Positions 28,774-38,451 of a DNA stretch of 64,000 nt are shown here, piece after piece; position 1 is the first letter of the stretch; each line of letters opens with the position of its first letter. Below the pieces are notes generated by a model, which worked only from the letters and a program-made list of their open reading frames with translations, was not told where the DNA came from and ran no database searches. Location: the NCBI GenBank assembly GCA_016342455.1, contig JAEIOE010000006.1:1-64000 (forward strand), given 5' to 3'. Position numbers and translations under genes: made by a program. The DNA comes from Mycoplasmatota bacterium (GTDB lineage Bacteria > Bacillota_I > Bacilli_A > Izemoplasmatales > Hujiaoplasmataceae).

Positions 28774-31074
28774 TTAGTACTTTTCTTGGTCTCCAAAATA
28801 TATTGCCATTACAGCTGTCTCAACTTCTGTTTTAAAAGCTTCTATATCAGCTAAATCGCCTGCATTTAAATTAGTATAATCTAAATCTTTAAGATTAGCA
28901 AAGTCTTCATTGAATAAATCAAGAACATCCGCAATTGCAGTTTCCATATCAGTTACTTCTTGAGTGCTAAGCCCAGTGATTTCTAATAAGTCTGCATCTC
29001 CTAAAGTATCAAACACTACAACTAGTATATCATCTAAAGTACCTCGATTTCTACTAGTCATGAAGTCATCATAAACGCCTGCCACAAAAATTAATTCTGC
29101 ATTTGAACTATAATCATCCATATACATATCAAGATTATAATCGCTATCATAATCACTTCCATACTCGGTTGCATAATAGCTATGAATATTTCCTAATACA
29201 ACTTTGTATTGTTGCAATACTTCTTCATCAACCATATACTCCACTAAATTTTGTGAGAAAGTTAATATATCTTGATTCGCCGCTTCTAATCCTACCGCGA
29301 TAGCGTCTTTAGCAGCTGTTATTTCTAAAGTTGTAAATGGTAGTTCTGCGCCTCTCATATCAGTCATCATTCCAAATTGTGCTAGGATTGACTCAAATAT
29401 CGAATCTAATAAGAAACTTGTCATTTCATTTAAACCATCTGCATCTAATGATTGCAAGAAAGCATCTACTAAGTATAAGGCTTCTGACATAACATCAAGA
29501 TTTGTAAGTTCTCGAGCTTCATAAACTCTCGTTCTATTAGCATACGTTTCGCCTGTTGCTTCATTAACTAAATCATAAGCATAATAAGTATTTGATATTG
29601 CTATTTGACGAACTATTTCTCCATCACTTTCTACGAAAGCATCTAGAACAACTCCAAATGAATCTTCAAACATCATTTGTAAATCAAGTAATTGTTGGAA
29701 ATCCATTGAAGTGAACATAGCTTCCATGTCTTCTTGACCTTCCATGTTTGATAATACTGTAATATATTCATCAAATAAAGCTTCTTGTTCTTCTTCTGTG
29801 AATATTTCTCCTATCGTATCAAATAAATCTTGATTATCATCATAGAATGTATTGAAATATTCAACTATCATGATAAACATTTCAGCACTCATCATTTCAT
29901 CTGACATTTCTTCGTCTGAAACAAAACCTAAGAACTCTTCAAAGAATGCTTCATCAAATACATCTAAGAAATTAGTGAAAGCTTCAACAGAATACAATGT
30001 TTGAGCTGCCATTTTACCTTTGTAATTTTCAACTGCTGTATCATAATTAAGCGTTGTTCCTGAAAGGCTAGATACTAAATCAACTAATTCCATAACTAAT
30101 GTTACTTCTTCTTCTGTAGGCATTGTTTCTCTTAAAACATATACGATTTCAGTTTTGACATTTAGTAATTCAGCTGCTGATAAATCTGATGGACTATCTG
30201 TTTCAGCTAACCCGTCGATTAATGAGATTAAATCATCGCTAATCATTGCTTCTACAGAAATAAAGTAATTAATTGTTGAAGTGATAGCTAAAACAATACT
30301 ATCTGGATCTGCTTCAATTTCATCAATCAAATCTTCGTAAGCATCAATTTGCATTTGAATAGAATCAATTTTTTCTTGAACGTATTCTTCATCATACCAA
30401 TTATAAGGATCGTCAAATTCGTTTTCCCACATGTCAATATTGCTTTCTTCCATTTCAATTAGTTCCTCTAAATAAGGTACTAATTCTGTTTTAACAAAAG
30501 CAGAAACGACAGCTTCAATGTTGTCCATTTCTCCAACTAAAGCTCTTAAAGCTAACATCATTCCTTCAAAAGAATCAACATCATCCATAGAATCCCCGAA
30601 ATTATCCATTTCATCTACTAAAGCTTGAACCTCAAGAGATAACATTCCTTTGTTAACTAACTCTTCTGCAAATTCATCACTTAAAGGCATGTTGCTTTGA
30701 GCCAAAGCAGTTCTAACTGAAGCTACTTCTTCTGTTTTATTAACAACATAAGCTAATTTAACACTTAATGGCGAATCTTGCATTCCTCTTGGTGCTCTTG
30801 TACGAACCTGAAATACTAAAACGTCTCCTGTTAAAGAACTAAAATCAAAACTGTTTGTTTTAATTTTGTCTACTTCTTCATCATTGGCATATACAATATA
30901 GCCAGATGCATCTTCTACTTCATTCCAACTTAAAGTTGTTCCCACAATAGTGAGATTAGTTGGTTTAGCGATAAACTCATCTAAATTGATATCCATCTCT
31001 GAACCATCCGAGTTACATCCTGCAATACCCAATACAAGAAATAACCCTAAAATAATTACAATAATTTTTTTCAT
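28774..31074 (-). CDS. Acidic lipoprotein with N-terminal Fn3-like segment and long helical region, unknown function
   Basis: Lipobox VLGIAGC; LSWNEVEDASGYIVYANDEEVDKIKTNSFDFSSL; D/E-rich body. Confidence 0.75.
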   Translation of the reverse strand: MKKIIVIILGLFLVLGIAGCNSDGSEMDINLDEFIAKPTNLTIVGTTLSWNEVEDASGYIVYANDEEVDKIKTNSFDFSSLTGDVLVFQVRTRAPRGMQDSPLSVKLAYVVNKTEEVASVRTALAQSNMPLSDEFAEELVNKGMLSLEVQALVDEMDNFGDSMDDVDSFEGMMLALRALVGEMDNIEAVVSAFVKTELVPYLEELIEMEESNIDMWENEFDDPYNWYDEEYVQEKIDSIQMQIDAYEDLIDEIEADPDSIVLAITSTINYFISVEAMISDDLISLIDGLAETDSPSDLSAAELLNVKTEIVYVLRETMPTEEEVTLVMELVDLVSSLSGTTLNYDTAVENYKGKMAAQTLYSVEAFTNFLDVFDEAFFEEFLGFVSDEEMSDEMMSAEMFIMIVEYFNTFYDDNQDLFDTIGEIFTEEEQEALFDEYITVLSNMEGQEDMEAMFTSMDFQQLLDLQMMFEDSFGVVLDAFVESDGEIVRQIAISNTYYAYDLVNEATGETYANRTRVYEARELTNLDVMSEALYLVDAFLQSLDADGLNEMTSFLLDSIFESILAQFGMMTDMRGAELPFTTLEITAAKDAIAVGLEAANQDILTFSQNLVEYMVDEEVLQQYKVVLGNIHSYYATEYGSDYDSDYNLDMYMDDYSSNAELIFVAGVYDDFMTSRNRGTLDDILVVVFDTLGDADLLEITGLSTQEVTDMETAIADVLDLFNEDFANLKDLDYTNLNAGDLADIEAFKTEVETAVMAIYFGDQEKY

Positions 31075-31086
31075 AATATCTCTCCC

Positions 31087-33531
31087 CTAATATATTTTTA
31101 TTTCATCTATTATATCTGTCTTGTATATATTTATAAAGTAATAAATATAGCTTAACAATAGTACCAAACTAACAATAACACAACCATAAATGATAGTCAA
31201 CGGAGTGCTAGTGATATCCTTATAATAATTAGTCAATAAAACCATATATTTCATGTTTTCTGACAAAATAACAACTTCTAAGAATCCTACACCTAAAATT
31301 ATGATTAGAATTAAAAAGTATTCCTTTAATAATGTTTTTATAAAATCTCCCCGATTAGCTCCTAACACTTTAATTTTAGCTAACTCGTTTTTTAAACTAT
31401 AAAAAACTAGTAATGTATTATTAAATATTACAATAATAAAACAGATAATCATAAAAGAAGTAAAAACAGAAAAGAAATCTGTAATTCTAATTGCTCCTTG
31501 AATCATTTCTTCAAAATAAACATCCGGATCCAATACATAATACATTTTACTACTATAATCTGTAATCAAATCATTAAATAGCTGTTCTTTATTATCTGTA
31601 TTTATAAATAAAGCATTTGGAATGGCTAATTCTTCATATTGCGGCAGATAAGCAATATTTGAAAATATAAAATTATCAAAATTCATATCTAAGAATCCAG
31701 CAATTTTAACATCAATATTTTTTAAATTGTAATTTAAATCAACCGTTACTGTATCTCCTACTTCTAAATTATATACTATTCCATAATTTTTAGGAAGTAA
31801 TACATAGGCTACTTCATTGTTTAAATAGCTTTCATCAAAGTCCAACTCTTCAATGCCAAAATAGTTTTCTATCCTGTCTTGTTCCATTGAAACGAAGAAC
31901 TTACAAGGTTGACTATCTGTTTCGTTAAAGTGAACATATATATTTTGATAAAATACAGCTTCGTCCACACTAACTACATCATATTCTTCTATTTCAGTCT
32001 TTAAAGCGTCATCATAATCATAAACATTTGCTATTGTTAGATCATAATCCATAATACCATAAAACTCATTTATCTCACTAGATATGAATGTTCTAACAGA
32101 GAAAATCATGACAATAGTTATTAAACATATTAATACAACCCTTAAAGATTGATGTAAATGTTTATTATCTTTCAAATATTTTAATTGGAAAATAGTAAAT
32201 AAAGATTTTCTCTTTGTTTTTCTAATTAGATTAGATAAGATAACAACAAGATAGCTTAAAACATTAAATGATAAATACACAGATAAGAAAACTATGATTG
32301 TTGCATGAATCTTTAATTCAAAGAATACAAAGACATATTCAACTAACAACAAAACAGCCGCTATTATTATATTCAATCCTTTTGTATGGTACAATTTATA
32401 CCTTTTGCTACTTGATAAAGAAACAGAAGACTTCTTATACTCTTTTCGATAACTTATATACGCTCTCAAAATGACATATAGTAATACCACTAGCAAAGAA
32501 AGTAATGTAGGTAAGAATTTCAATGGTATCAATCCATTAATACCATAAACATGTAATCCTAGATTAATAACTACTAAAGCTAATATTATTCCAAATATAA
32601 ATGAAATTGCTGTATAGACTAACCATTGAATCAAACTAACATGCCAAATAAATTTCTTTTCTCCTCCCAAAATGCTAACAACACCTTGTTGCTGGGAAAT
32701 ATCCTTACTAATCATTGGGAACAAAGAGTCTAAAACCATAAAAATAGCTAAAACAACAATTAAACCTACGGATAACATCATGGAAACTAAATCCATGGCT
32801 CTCGATTCAATATAATCCCAGTTTACTGTGGGGAATATATTGTAATCGCTGAAATCATCATTGTTGTTTAATGCTTCAATTACTTCATTTATGCTATAAT
32901 CATCATTTATATCTAAATACAGTGTGTTACCAAAATTTGTTAGATTTATACCATAGATAGCTTGTAGAAGTTCTTCTTTATCCATATAGAATGTAAGGCC
33001 TGAAAATAAACCCTCATCTGGAAAGATATCTCCTACTGTGTAATCTAATACATCATCAAATACATAAAAACTGAAAGTATCTCCTATTTGTAAATTATGT
33101 TTCTCGGATAAGGTTTTAGTAATGATTATCTCGTTATCTTTTATCAAAACATCTTTATCAACCAAATATTCAAACTCGTGAGGTAATGAAGACATCATTT
33201 TTGTATAAAATATATCCGTACCTTCTGCAAGAACATCTAAATTAAAGAAAGACATTGAATAGTAGATATAATCAGCATACTCATCATTCACTTCTCTTTT
33301 ATTTATCAGTCTTGAACTAGAGTACTCATCATAAGTCATTACGATATCTATTTGATTGTATGTATCAACAGCTTGTAACTCATAAATTTTAGAAAAAGTA
33401 AACTTCATTCCAAACAATAGCATCATCAAACAAAAAATCAGCGATAATGTTAGTATTATCACTAAAGAACTTTTTTTATTCGAATTTATGTTTCGGTAAG
33501 CAAATAGAAATTTGAATTTGTTTGTTTTCAT
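31087..33531 (-). CDS. FtsX/MacB-like ABC transporter permease
   Basis: N-terminal TM, large extracytoplasmic domain, C-terminal TM block (FNNTLLVFYSLKNELAKIKVLGANRGDFIKTLLKEY). Confidence 0.85.
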   Translation of the reverse strand: MKTNKFKFLFAYRNINSNKKSSLVIILTLSLIFCLMMLLFGMKFTFSKIYELQAVDTYNQIDIVMTYDEYSSSRLINKREVNDEYADYIYYSMSFFNLDVLAEGTDIFYTKMMSSLPHEFEYLVDKDVLIKDNEIIITKTLSEKHNLQIGDTFSFYVFDDVLDYTVGDIFPDEGLFSGLTFYMDKEELLQAIYGINLTNFGNTLYLDINDDYSINEVIEALNNNDDFSDYNIFPTVNWDYIESRAMDLVSMMLSVGLIVVLAIFMVLDSLFPMISKDISQQQGVVSILGGEKKFIWHVSLIQWLVYTAISFIFGIILALVVINLGLHVYGINGLIPLKFLPTLLSLLVVLLYVILRAYISYRKEYKKSSVSLSSSKRYKLYHTKGLNIIIAAVLLLVEYVFVFFELKIHATIIVFLSVYLSFNVLSYLVVILSNLIRKTKRKSLFTIFQLKYLKDNKHLHQSLRVVLICLITIVMIFSVRTFISSEINEFYGIMDYDLTIANVYDYDDALKTEIEEYDVVSVDEAVFYQNIYVHFNETDSQPCKFFVSMEQDRIENYFGIEELDFDESYLNNEVAYVLLPKNYGIVYNLEVGDTVTVDLNYNLKNIDVKIAGFLDMNFDNFIFSNIAYLPQYEELAIPNALFINTDNKEQLFNDLITDYSSKMYYVLDPDVYFEEMIQGAIRITDFFSVFTSFMIICFIIVIFNNTLLVFYSLKNELAKIKVLGANRGDFIKTLLKEYFLILIIILGVGFLEVVILSENMKYMVLLTNYYKDITSTPLTIIYGCVIVSLVLLLSYIYYFINIYKTDIIDEIKIY

Positions 33532-34184
33532 ACAACTCTTCCATCTAATAATCTATATACTTTACTACAATAAGTTAAGTATTCCTCATTATGAGTTACC
33601 AAAACGATGGTAACTTTTTTTTCTTGATTTAATTTCTTTAATAAAGTCATTATTTCAGAACCGCTTTTTTGATCTAAATTTCCTGTGGGTTCATCCGCAA
33701 AGATAATTTTTGGTTGATTAATCAAAGCTCTCGCAATAGCAACACGTTGTTGCATACCCCCTGATAATTGATTAGGATAATAATCTTTATATTCTGACAT
33801 ACCAACTGTCTCTAACATATCAACAATATCATCCTCTTGTTTATTTGCTAAAATTTTAGCTAAGAGAACATTCTCGTATACTGTTAAGTTTGGTATCAGA
33901 TTATAAAATTGAAAAATAAAGCCTAATTCTGTTTTACGTAAATTGGCTATTTCTTTATCAGTATATTTAGTTATATCCTTGTTATTAAAGATAATTGTAC
34001 CTGAAGTGATCTTCTCTAAAGAACTTAAACAATACAAAAGAGTAGTTTTACCGGACCCCGACGGTCCAACAATACCTGCAAAGTCTCCTTCATTAATTTC
34101 AATTGAAATTTGTTTTAACACATCTTGTTTAAGTAAGTCATTCGAAAAACTTTTTGTTAAATTCTTAGTTTTAATTACAGTCAT
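33528..34184 (-). CDS. ABC transporter ATP-binding protein (LolD/MacB-like)
   Basis: GPSGSGKTTLLYCL; LSGGMQQRVAIARAL; IFADEPTGNLD; 4-bp overlap with permease. Confidence 0.95.
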   Translation of the reverse strand: MTVIKTKNLTKSFSNDLLKQDVLKQISIEINEGDFAGIVGPSGSGKTTLLYCLSSLEKITSGTIIFNNKDITKYTDKEIANLRKTELGFIFQFYNLIPNLTVYENVLLAKILANKQEDDIVDMLETVGMSEYKDYYPNQLSGGMQQRVAIARALINQPKIIFADEPTGNLDQKSGSEIMTLLKKLNQEKKVTIVLVTHNEEYLTYCSKVYRLLDGRVV

Positions 34185-34300
34185 AGAATCTCCTAAAAAA
34201 AAAGATATTATTGATTATTCAATAATACCATTTATACTATAGTTTTTCAATAGAACTAGATGCTTGAATACATCTATTTGTTAAATTACATAAAGTTTAA

Positions 34301-34777
34301 TTAATCCTTTTTTACTTTACATTTCACATGATTTGACTCATATCTTAACCAGATAAAACCTAAAAGCAATAAAGCCAAAGCAATAAACTTATAAGGAAGA
34401 CCTGCAAGTGGTAAAACAGCTACTGTAAAAGTCAATCCAATTGTTGAAAATAACGCAATCACACAAGGAGTGCAACCATATGTTAACATTCCAAAAATAT
34501 AAGCAAAGCCAGAAGCAAACGAACCCTTGCCTTCTTTACCAGTTAACTTCACCAAGGCAGTAGAAATGTTCCACATGAATGCACTTGTAAAAGCCATTAC
34601 AATATTTACTAGAATATTAATAACAACCAAATAAATTCCATAAGTACTAATCATTTCTGCATATCCAATATTCAAATAATCTAAAACAAAATACATAATT
34701 AAGAAAACAAAAAATACAATGAACCCTTGAATTATATATCTTTTTTCCTTTTGCATAGACAAAATAGTAGTAAACAT
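34301..34777 (-). CDS. Hypothetical membrane protein with YGCTPCV motif
   Basis: 158 aa, multiple predicted TM segments, TYGCTPCVIALFSTIG. Confidence 0.7.
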   Translation of the reverse strand: MFTTILSMQKEKRYIIQGFIVFFVFLIMYFVLDYLNIGYAEMISTYGIYLVVINILVNIVMAFTSAFMWNISTALVKLTGKEGKGSFASGFAYIFGMLTYGCTPCVIALFSTIGLTFTVAVLPLAGLPYKFIALALLLLGFIWLRYESNHVKCKVKKD

Positions 34778-34780
34778 AAA

Positions 34781-34827
34781 AATCTCTCCCTTTTTTGATA
34801 GTTTATTATAACATATCGGGAGAGATT
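34781..34827 (-). promoter_or_regulatory. 10-bp inverted repeat enclosing a -10-like element and covering the Shine-Dalgarno of 34301-34777
   Basis: Minus strand AATCTCTCCC-N27-GGGAGAGATT; SD AAGGGAGAG lies in the 3' arm and TGTTATAAT in the spacer. Confidence 0.6.
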
Positions 34828-34842
34828 AACTATATTATTTGC

Positions 34843-35700
34843 TTAGCTATTTAAAATTTTAATTGTTTGTTTATATATTGATTTTACCGCTTTTGAAACT
34901 TCTAAATCTTCATCCACAAACATTTTTCCACGGTTTGTAAATTCAGTCACTAATTTATCGTAAGGAATTTTACCTACATAATCTATATCTAGCGGTAATA
35001 TGTAGTTTTCAATTTTTCGAGTTAAGGCTATATTTGTATCAAATTTGTTAACACAAACAGCGATTTTTACCTGAAATATTCTTGCTGTTTTGATAATTCT
35101 TTCCATGTCAGAAATTCCAGAAAGAGAAGGTTCAGCTACAATTAAAACCATGTCAACACCACTTAAAGATGCAATAACAGGACAGCCTATACCGGGTGAA
35201 CCATCAATGATAGTCAACTCCTGATTTGTTAAATTCTCTTCTAATTGATTTTTAACTGCTATTACTAACTTGCCTGAGTTACCACTACCCATCTTTAACT
35301 CAGCAGTAGAAAATACTGAATTACCTTTATATACGGTCATTTCCCCGTTTTCATTATCCACCATTTTTATTGCGTTTACTGGGCAGACAAATTCACAAAC
35401 CGAACATCCTTCACAACCGAATTCATCAATAGTGTATGTTCCATCAAAACTAATAGAATTAAAGTTACAACTCTCTTTACATAATCCGCATTGAATACAT
35501 TTTTCTTGATCAATTATTGCTTTTTTCATTCCAAAATATGGCTTTGAAATCTTTGTTCCTTCATGCTTAAGTAAATGTAAGTTAGGTGCTTCAACATCAC
35601 AATCAGCGAATGCTCTTGCTTTAGATAGTTCTATAAACGAGCTAGCAATTGTTGTTTTTCCAGTTCCACCCTTACCACTTAAAATAAGTAATTGTTTCAT
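34843..35700 (-). CDS. MinD/Mrp-like ATPase with inserted 2x[4Fe-4S] ferredoxin domain (copy A)
   Basis: SGKGGTGKTTIASS; CIQCGLCKESC...CEGCSVCEFVCP. Confidence 0.92.
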   Translation of the reverse strand: MKQLLILSGKGGTGKTTIASSFIELSKARAFADCDVEAPNLHLLKHEGTKISKPYFGMKKAIIDQEKCIQCGLCKESCNFNSISFDGTYTIDEFGCEGCSVCEFVCPVNAIKMVDNENGEMTVYKGNSVFSTAELKMGSGNSGKLVIAVKNQLEENLTNQELTIIDGSPGIGCPVIASLSGVDMVLIVAEPSLSGISDMERIIKTARIFQVKIAVCVNKFDTNIALTRKIENYILPLDIDYVGKIPYDKLVTEFTNRGKMFVDEDLEVSKAVKSIYKQTIKILNS

Positions 35701-36530
35701 TAATTTACCTCCTTAAAAACAGTCTCTAAAATGTTAAAAAAGAGTTCTTTATACTTTGGAATTTTTGATACAATTTCCCCCTCTGAATTTAACTTACCAA
35801 GTTCAAAATCCATAGGTATTTCAGTTAAGATTTTTAAGCCTTTTTCTTTCGCATAATTATTAATAATAGGGTCACCTGTAGTCTTATTAATTACCAAACC
35901 TATTTTCTTTTTAAAAACAGTTGCTAGATTATAAACCATGTTCAAATTATGTAAACCAAATATAGAAGGTTCAGCAACCAAAATACAATAATCAGCATTT
36001 GATATACTTTCCATTACCGTACAACCATTACCTGGCGGTGAATCAATAAATACAGTTTTATTGAGCTTACTTGATTCTTCTAAAAGTCTATTAATAATAG
36101 GTACACCAGATTCTTCTCCGACTTTTAATTCTCCAGATAGTACAAAGGTATCTTCATATTGCCCTGATTTAATTACCCCAATAGCATTATCTATTTCCGT
36201 AATTGCTTTTTGAGGACATACTAATTTACAGCCTCCACATGAATGACATAAATCATTGTATACTTTTATTTTCCCTTTTATAAATGCCAAAGCATTGAAT
36301 TTACAAAAATCAGAACAAATTCTACAACCATCACATAAGTCATTATTAATAACAGGAATTTTAGTTAAAACTGATTCCTGTTCTAAATTGTCTATTTTAT
36401 AATATAATAATCCATTTGGTTCTTCTACATCGCAATCTACATATACTGAATTTTCGGCAAGATAAGATAAATTAACACTAAGTAGTGTCTTTCCTGTCCC
36501 GCCCTTTCCACTAAGAATAGCTATATTCAT
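35700..36530 (-). CDS. MinD/Mrp-like ATPase with inserted 2x[4Fe-4S] ferredoxin domain (copy B)
   Basis: SGKGGTGKTLLSVNL; CDGCRICSDFC...CHSCGGCKLVCP. Confidence 0.92.
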   Translation of the reverse strand: MNIAILSGKGGTGKTLLSVNLSYLAENSVYVDCDVEEPNGLLYYKIDNLEQESVLTKIPVINNDLCDGCRICSDFCKFNALAFIKGKIKVYNDLCHSCGGCKLVCPQKAITEIDNAIGVIKSGQYEDTFVLSGELKVGEESGVPIINRLLEESSKLNKTVFIDSPPGNGCTVMESISNADYCILVAEPSIFGLHNLNMVYNLATVFKKKIGLVINKTTGDPIINNYAKEKGLKILTEIPMDFELGKLNSEGEIVSKIPKYKELFFNILETVFKEVN

Positions 36531-36862
36531 TAAAACAATTCCTTTAATTCTCCATTTAAGAAGCTTTCTATATTTACTTTAACGATTTTTTCTATAGATT
36601 TATATATCTTAACTTCACCTTCATTAAGAACTCTTAAAGATTTTTCACCCACACTTGGTGTTATTAGAACTTCGACGTTCTTATTTATTATAAACTCAGA
36701 TGATTTGACTCCTACTCCGCCTTGTCCATCTTTATTTGCATTAATATATGCTTCCCCTAATTTTGTTTCTGTATTGTAAATATAGAAATAATTGGTTCTT
36801 CCAAAATGATCTGATATAAAAGATTTTTCTCCACTTGTTTTTGTTGGTAATGCAATAATCAT
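36530..36862 (-). CDS. NifX/NifB-type dinitrogenase iron-molybdenum cofactor-binding family protein
   Basis: ALPTKTSGEKSFISDHFGRTNYFYIY...; associated with Mrp-like ATPases. Confidence 0.85.
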   Translation of the reverse strand: MIIALPTKTSGEKSFISDHFGRTNYFYIYNTETKLGEAYINANKDGQGGVGVKSSEFIINKNVEVLITPSVGEKSLRVLNEGEVKIYKSIEKIVKVNIESFLNGELKELF

Positions 36863-36890
36863 AATACTTTCCTCCTAATTTTATTTAAAA

Positions 36891-36909
36891 AGCGGCTATT
36901 CTAGCCGCT
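36891..36909 (-). terminator. Intra-cluster terminator/attenuator
   Basis: AGCGGCTA-ttc-TAGCCGCT with T-run on the minus strand, after the DUF5320-like gene. Confidence 0.8.
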
Positions 36910-36913
36910 TTTT

Positions 36914-37129
36914 TTATTTGTCCAATTCTGAATTGATAATTTTTAGTCTTTCTTCTAGAGCTTTCTTTTCATCGGCTAAAGATTCATTAGAGTTATCATT
37001 TACATAATATCTTCTTCTTAATCCTCTACCGTAGAAATTTGCATTTCTAGTTGCTGGACTACAATTACCCATTCCTCTACCTGTATATGGTCCCATTCCT
37101 CTTGGTCCTGAACTATCTCTACCTGGCAT
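36914..37129 (-). CDS. DUF5320-like small protein
   Basis: MPGRDSSGPRGMGPYTGRGMGNC; start reset to 37129 with SD GGAGGTG. Confidence 0.8.
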   Translation of the reverse strand: MPGRDSSGPRGMGPYTGRGMGNCSPATRNANFYGRGLRRRYYVNDNSNESLADEKKALEERLKIINSELDK

Positions 37130-37147
37130 ATAACTCACCTCCGTATT

Positions 37148-37209
37148 TGACATATGTCATTTATAATTCCATTATACTACTTTTTTAACATAATGCAAAT
37201 ACTTTGCAT
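37148..37209 (-). promoter_or_regulatory. Promoter of the DUF5320-Mrp-NifX cluster flanked by two perfect palindromes
   Basis: Minus strand TTGCAT-N16-TATAAT; TGACATATGTCA (37148-37159) downstream of the -10; ATGCAAA-TAC-TTTGCAT (37193-37209) over the -35. Confidence 0.65.
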
Positions 37210-37210
37210 A

Positions 37211-38443
37211 TTATTTTAAATTTCCTCTTACAAAAGGCATACTCATACACCTTGGCCCACCTCTACCACGCGATAATTCGCTTGATGGAATGGTGTGAAC
37301 TTTGATACCGTGTTCTTGAAGCAAATTGTTTGTAATATGATTCCTTTCATAAACAATTACTTCTCCAGGTCTTAAAGCTATTGTGTTAGCTCCATCATTC
37401 CACTGTTCGCGAGCAGCAGCTATACTATCTTCGCCCCCACATGGAATCAATGTTACTTTCATACCTAAATGCTTAGACAAAATTTCATCTAATTTGCCTT
37501 CAACAGGAAGTACTGTGAGCTTTCCTTTCAATAAAGGATTCCTTCTAATCTCATAAGCTTTTATAATTGTTTGAACATCATGATGAATTAAAAATTTATC
37601 ATAATCAACTTGTGTGAATACAGTATCTAAATGCATAAATGATCTAATCTTTGGAATATCGAATGCTAATATTACTTCATAGTTTGTTTTATTATCATAG
37701 AACAAACTCTTCGCTAATTTTTCGATACTAGCTGGGTGAGTTCTTTGAGATACTCCTAATGCTAGTACTTTTTCAGATAAAACCAACACATCTCCGCCCT
37801 CTATAGCAGATAACATATTTCTATCATAATACTTAGGAATCGATTTGTCACTGTATATTGGATGATATTTAAATATATACTCTCCGTAAATAGTTTCTCT
37901 ACTTCTCGTTTGAGAAAACATTTTTGAAATTGCTACTCCACCATTAATAACTGCAAATGGGTCTCTAGTAAAATATAGATTAGGCATAGGATCTGTAACA
38001 AAAGGATAATCTCTTATATAATCCGATAGTGTCCTTTTCTCAAAGTTCGGGATTTCTATTTTTTTTACTCCTGCCATTGTTCTAGAAACTAATTCCTTGT
38101 TTGAAGGTATCGAAAGTAAATATTCTGCAAGTTTTTCCTTCAACGTATCACTTGTTACTAATGATTCTTCAATGAACTGTTCAATAAACTGTAATTTTAT
38201 TTCTTTAGAAACTGCTAATGATTCAGCAACTAAATCTGTTAGGTATAATACTTCTACCCCGTTATCTTTAAACACTTTAGCAAAAGCATCATGTTCTTTT
38301 TGAGCTAAATCTAGCCAAGGAATATCGTCAAAAAGTAATTCCGCTAGGAATTTAGGTGTTAAATTTTCAATTTCTCTTCCTGGTCTGTGTAAAAGAACCT
38401 TCTTCAGTTCTCCAATTTCAGATGTTACATTAAGCAAATTCAT
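37211..38443 (-). CDS. arcA: Arginine deiminase
   Basis: EIGELKKVLLHRPGRE; EGGDVLVLS; RGRGGPRCMSMPFVR. Confidence 0.97.
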   Translation of the reverse strand: MNLLNVTSEIGELKKVLLHRPGREIENLTPKFLAELLFDDIPWLDLAQKEHDAFAKVFKDNGVEVLYLTDLVAESLAVSKEIKLQFIEQFIEESLVTSDTLKEKLAEYLLSIPSNKELVSRTMAGVKKIEIPNFEKRTLSDYIRDYPFVTDPMPNLYFTRDPFAVINGGVAISKMFSQTRSRETIYGEYIFKYHPIYSDKSIPKYYDRNMLSAIEGGDVLVLSEKVLALGVSQRTHPASIEKLAKSLFYDNKTNYEVILAFDIPKIRSFMHLDTVFTQVDYDKFLIHHDVQTIIKAYEIRRNPLLKGKLTVLPVEGKLDEILSKHLGMKVTLIPCGGEDSIAAAREQWNDGANTIALRPGEVIVYERNHITNNLLQEHGIKVHTIPSSELSRGRGGPRCMSMPFVRGNLK

Positions 38444-38451
38444 ATATTCTC

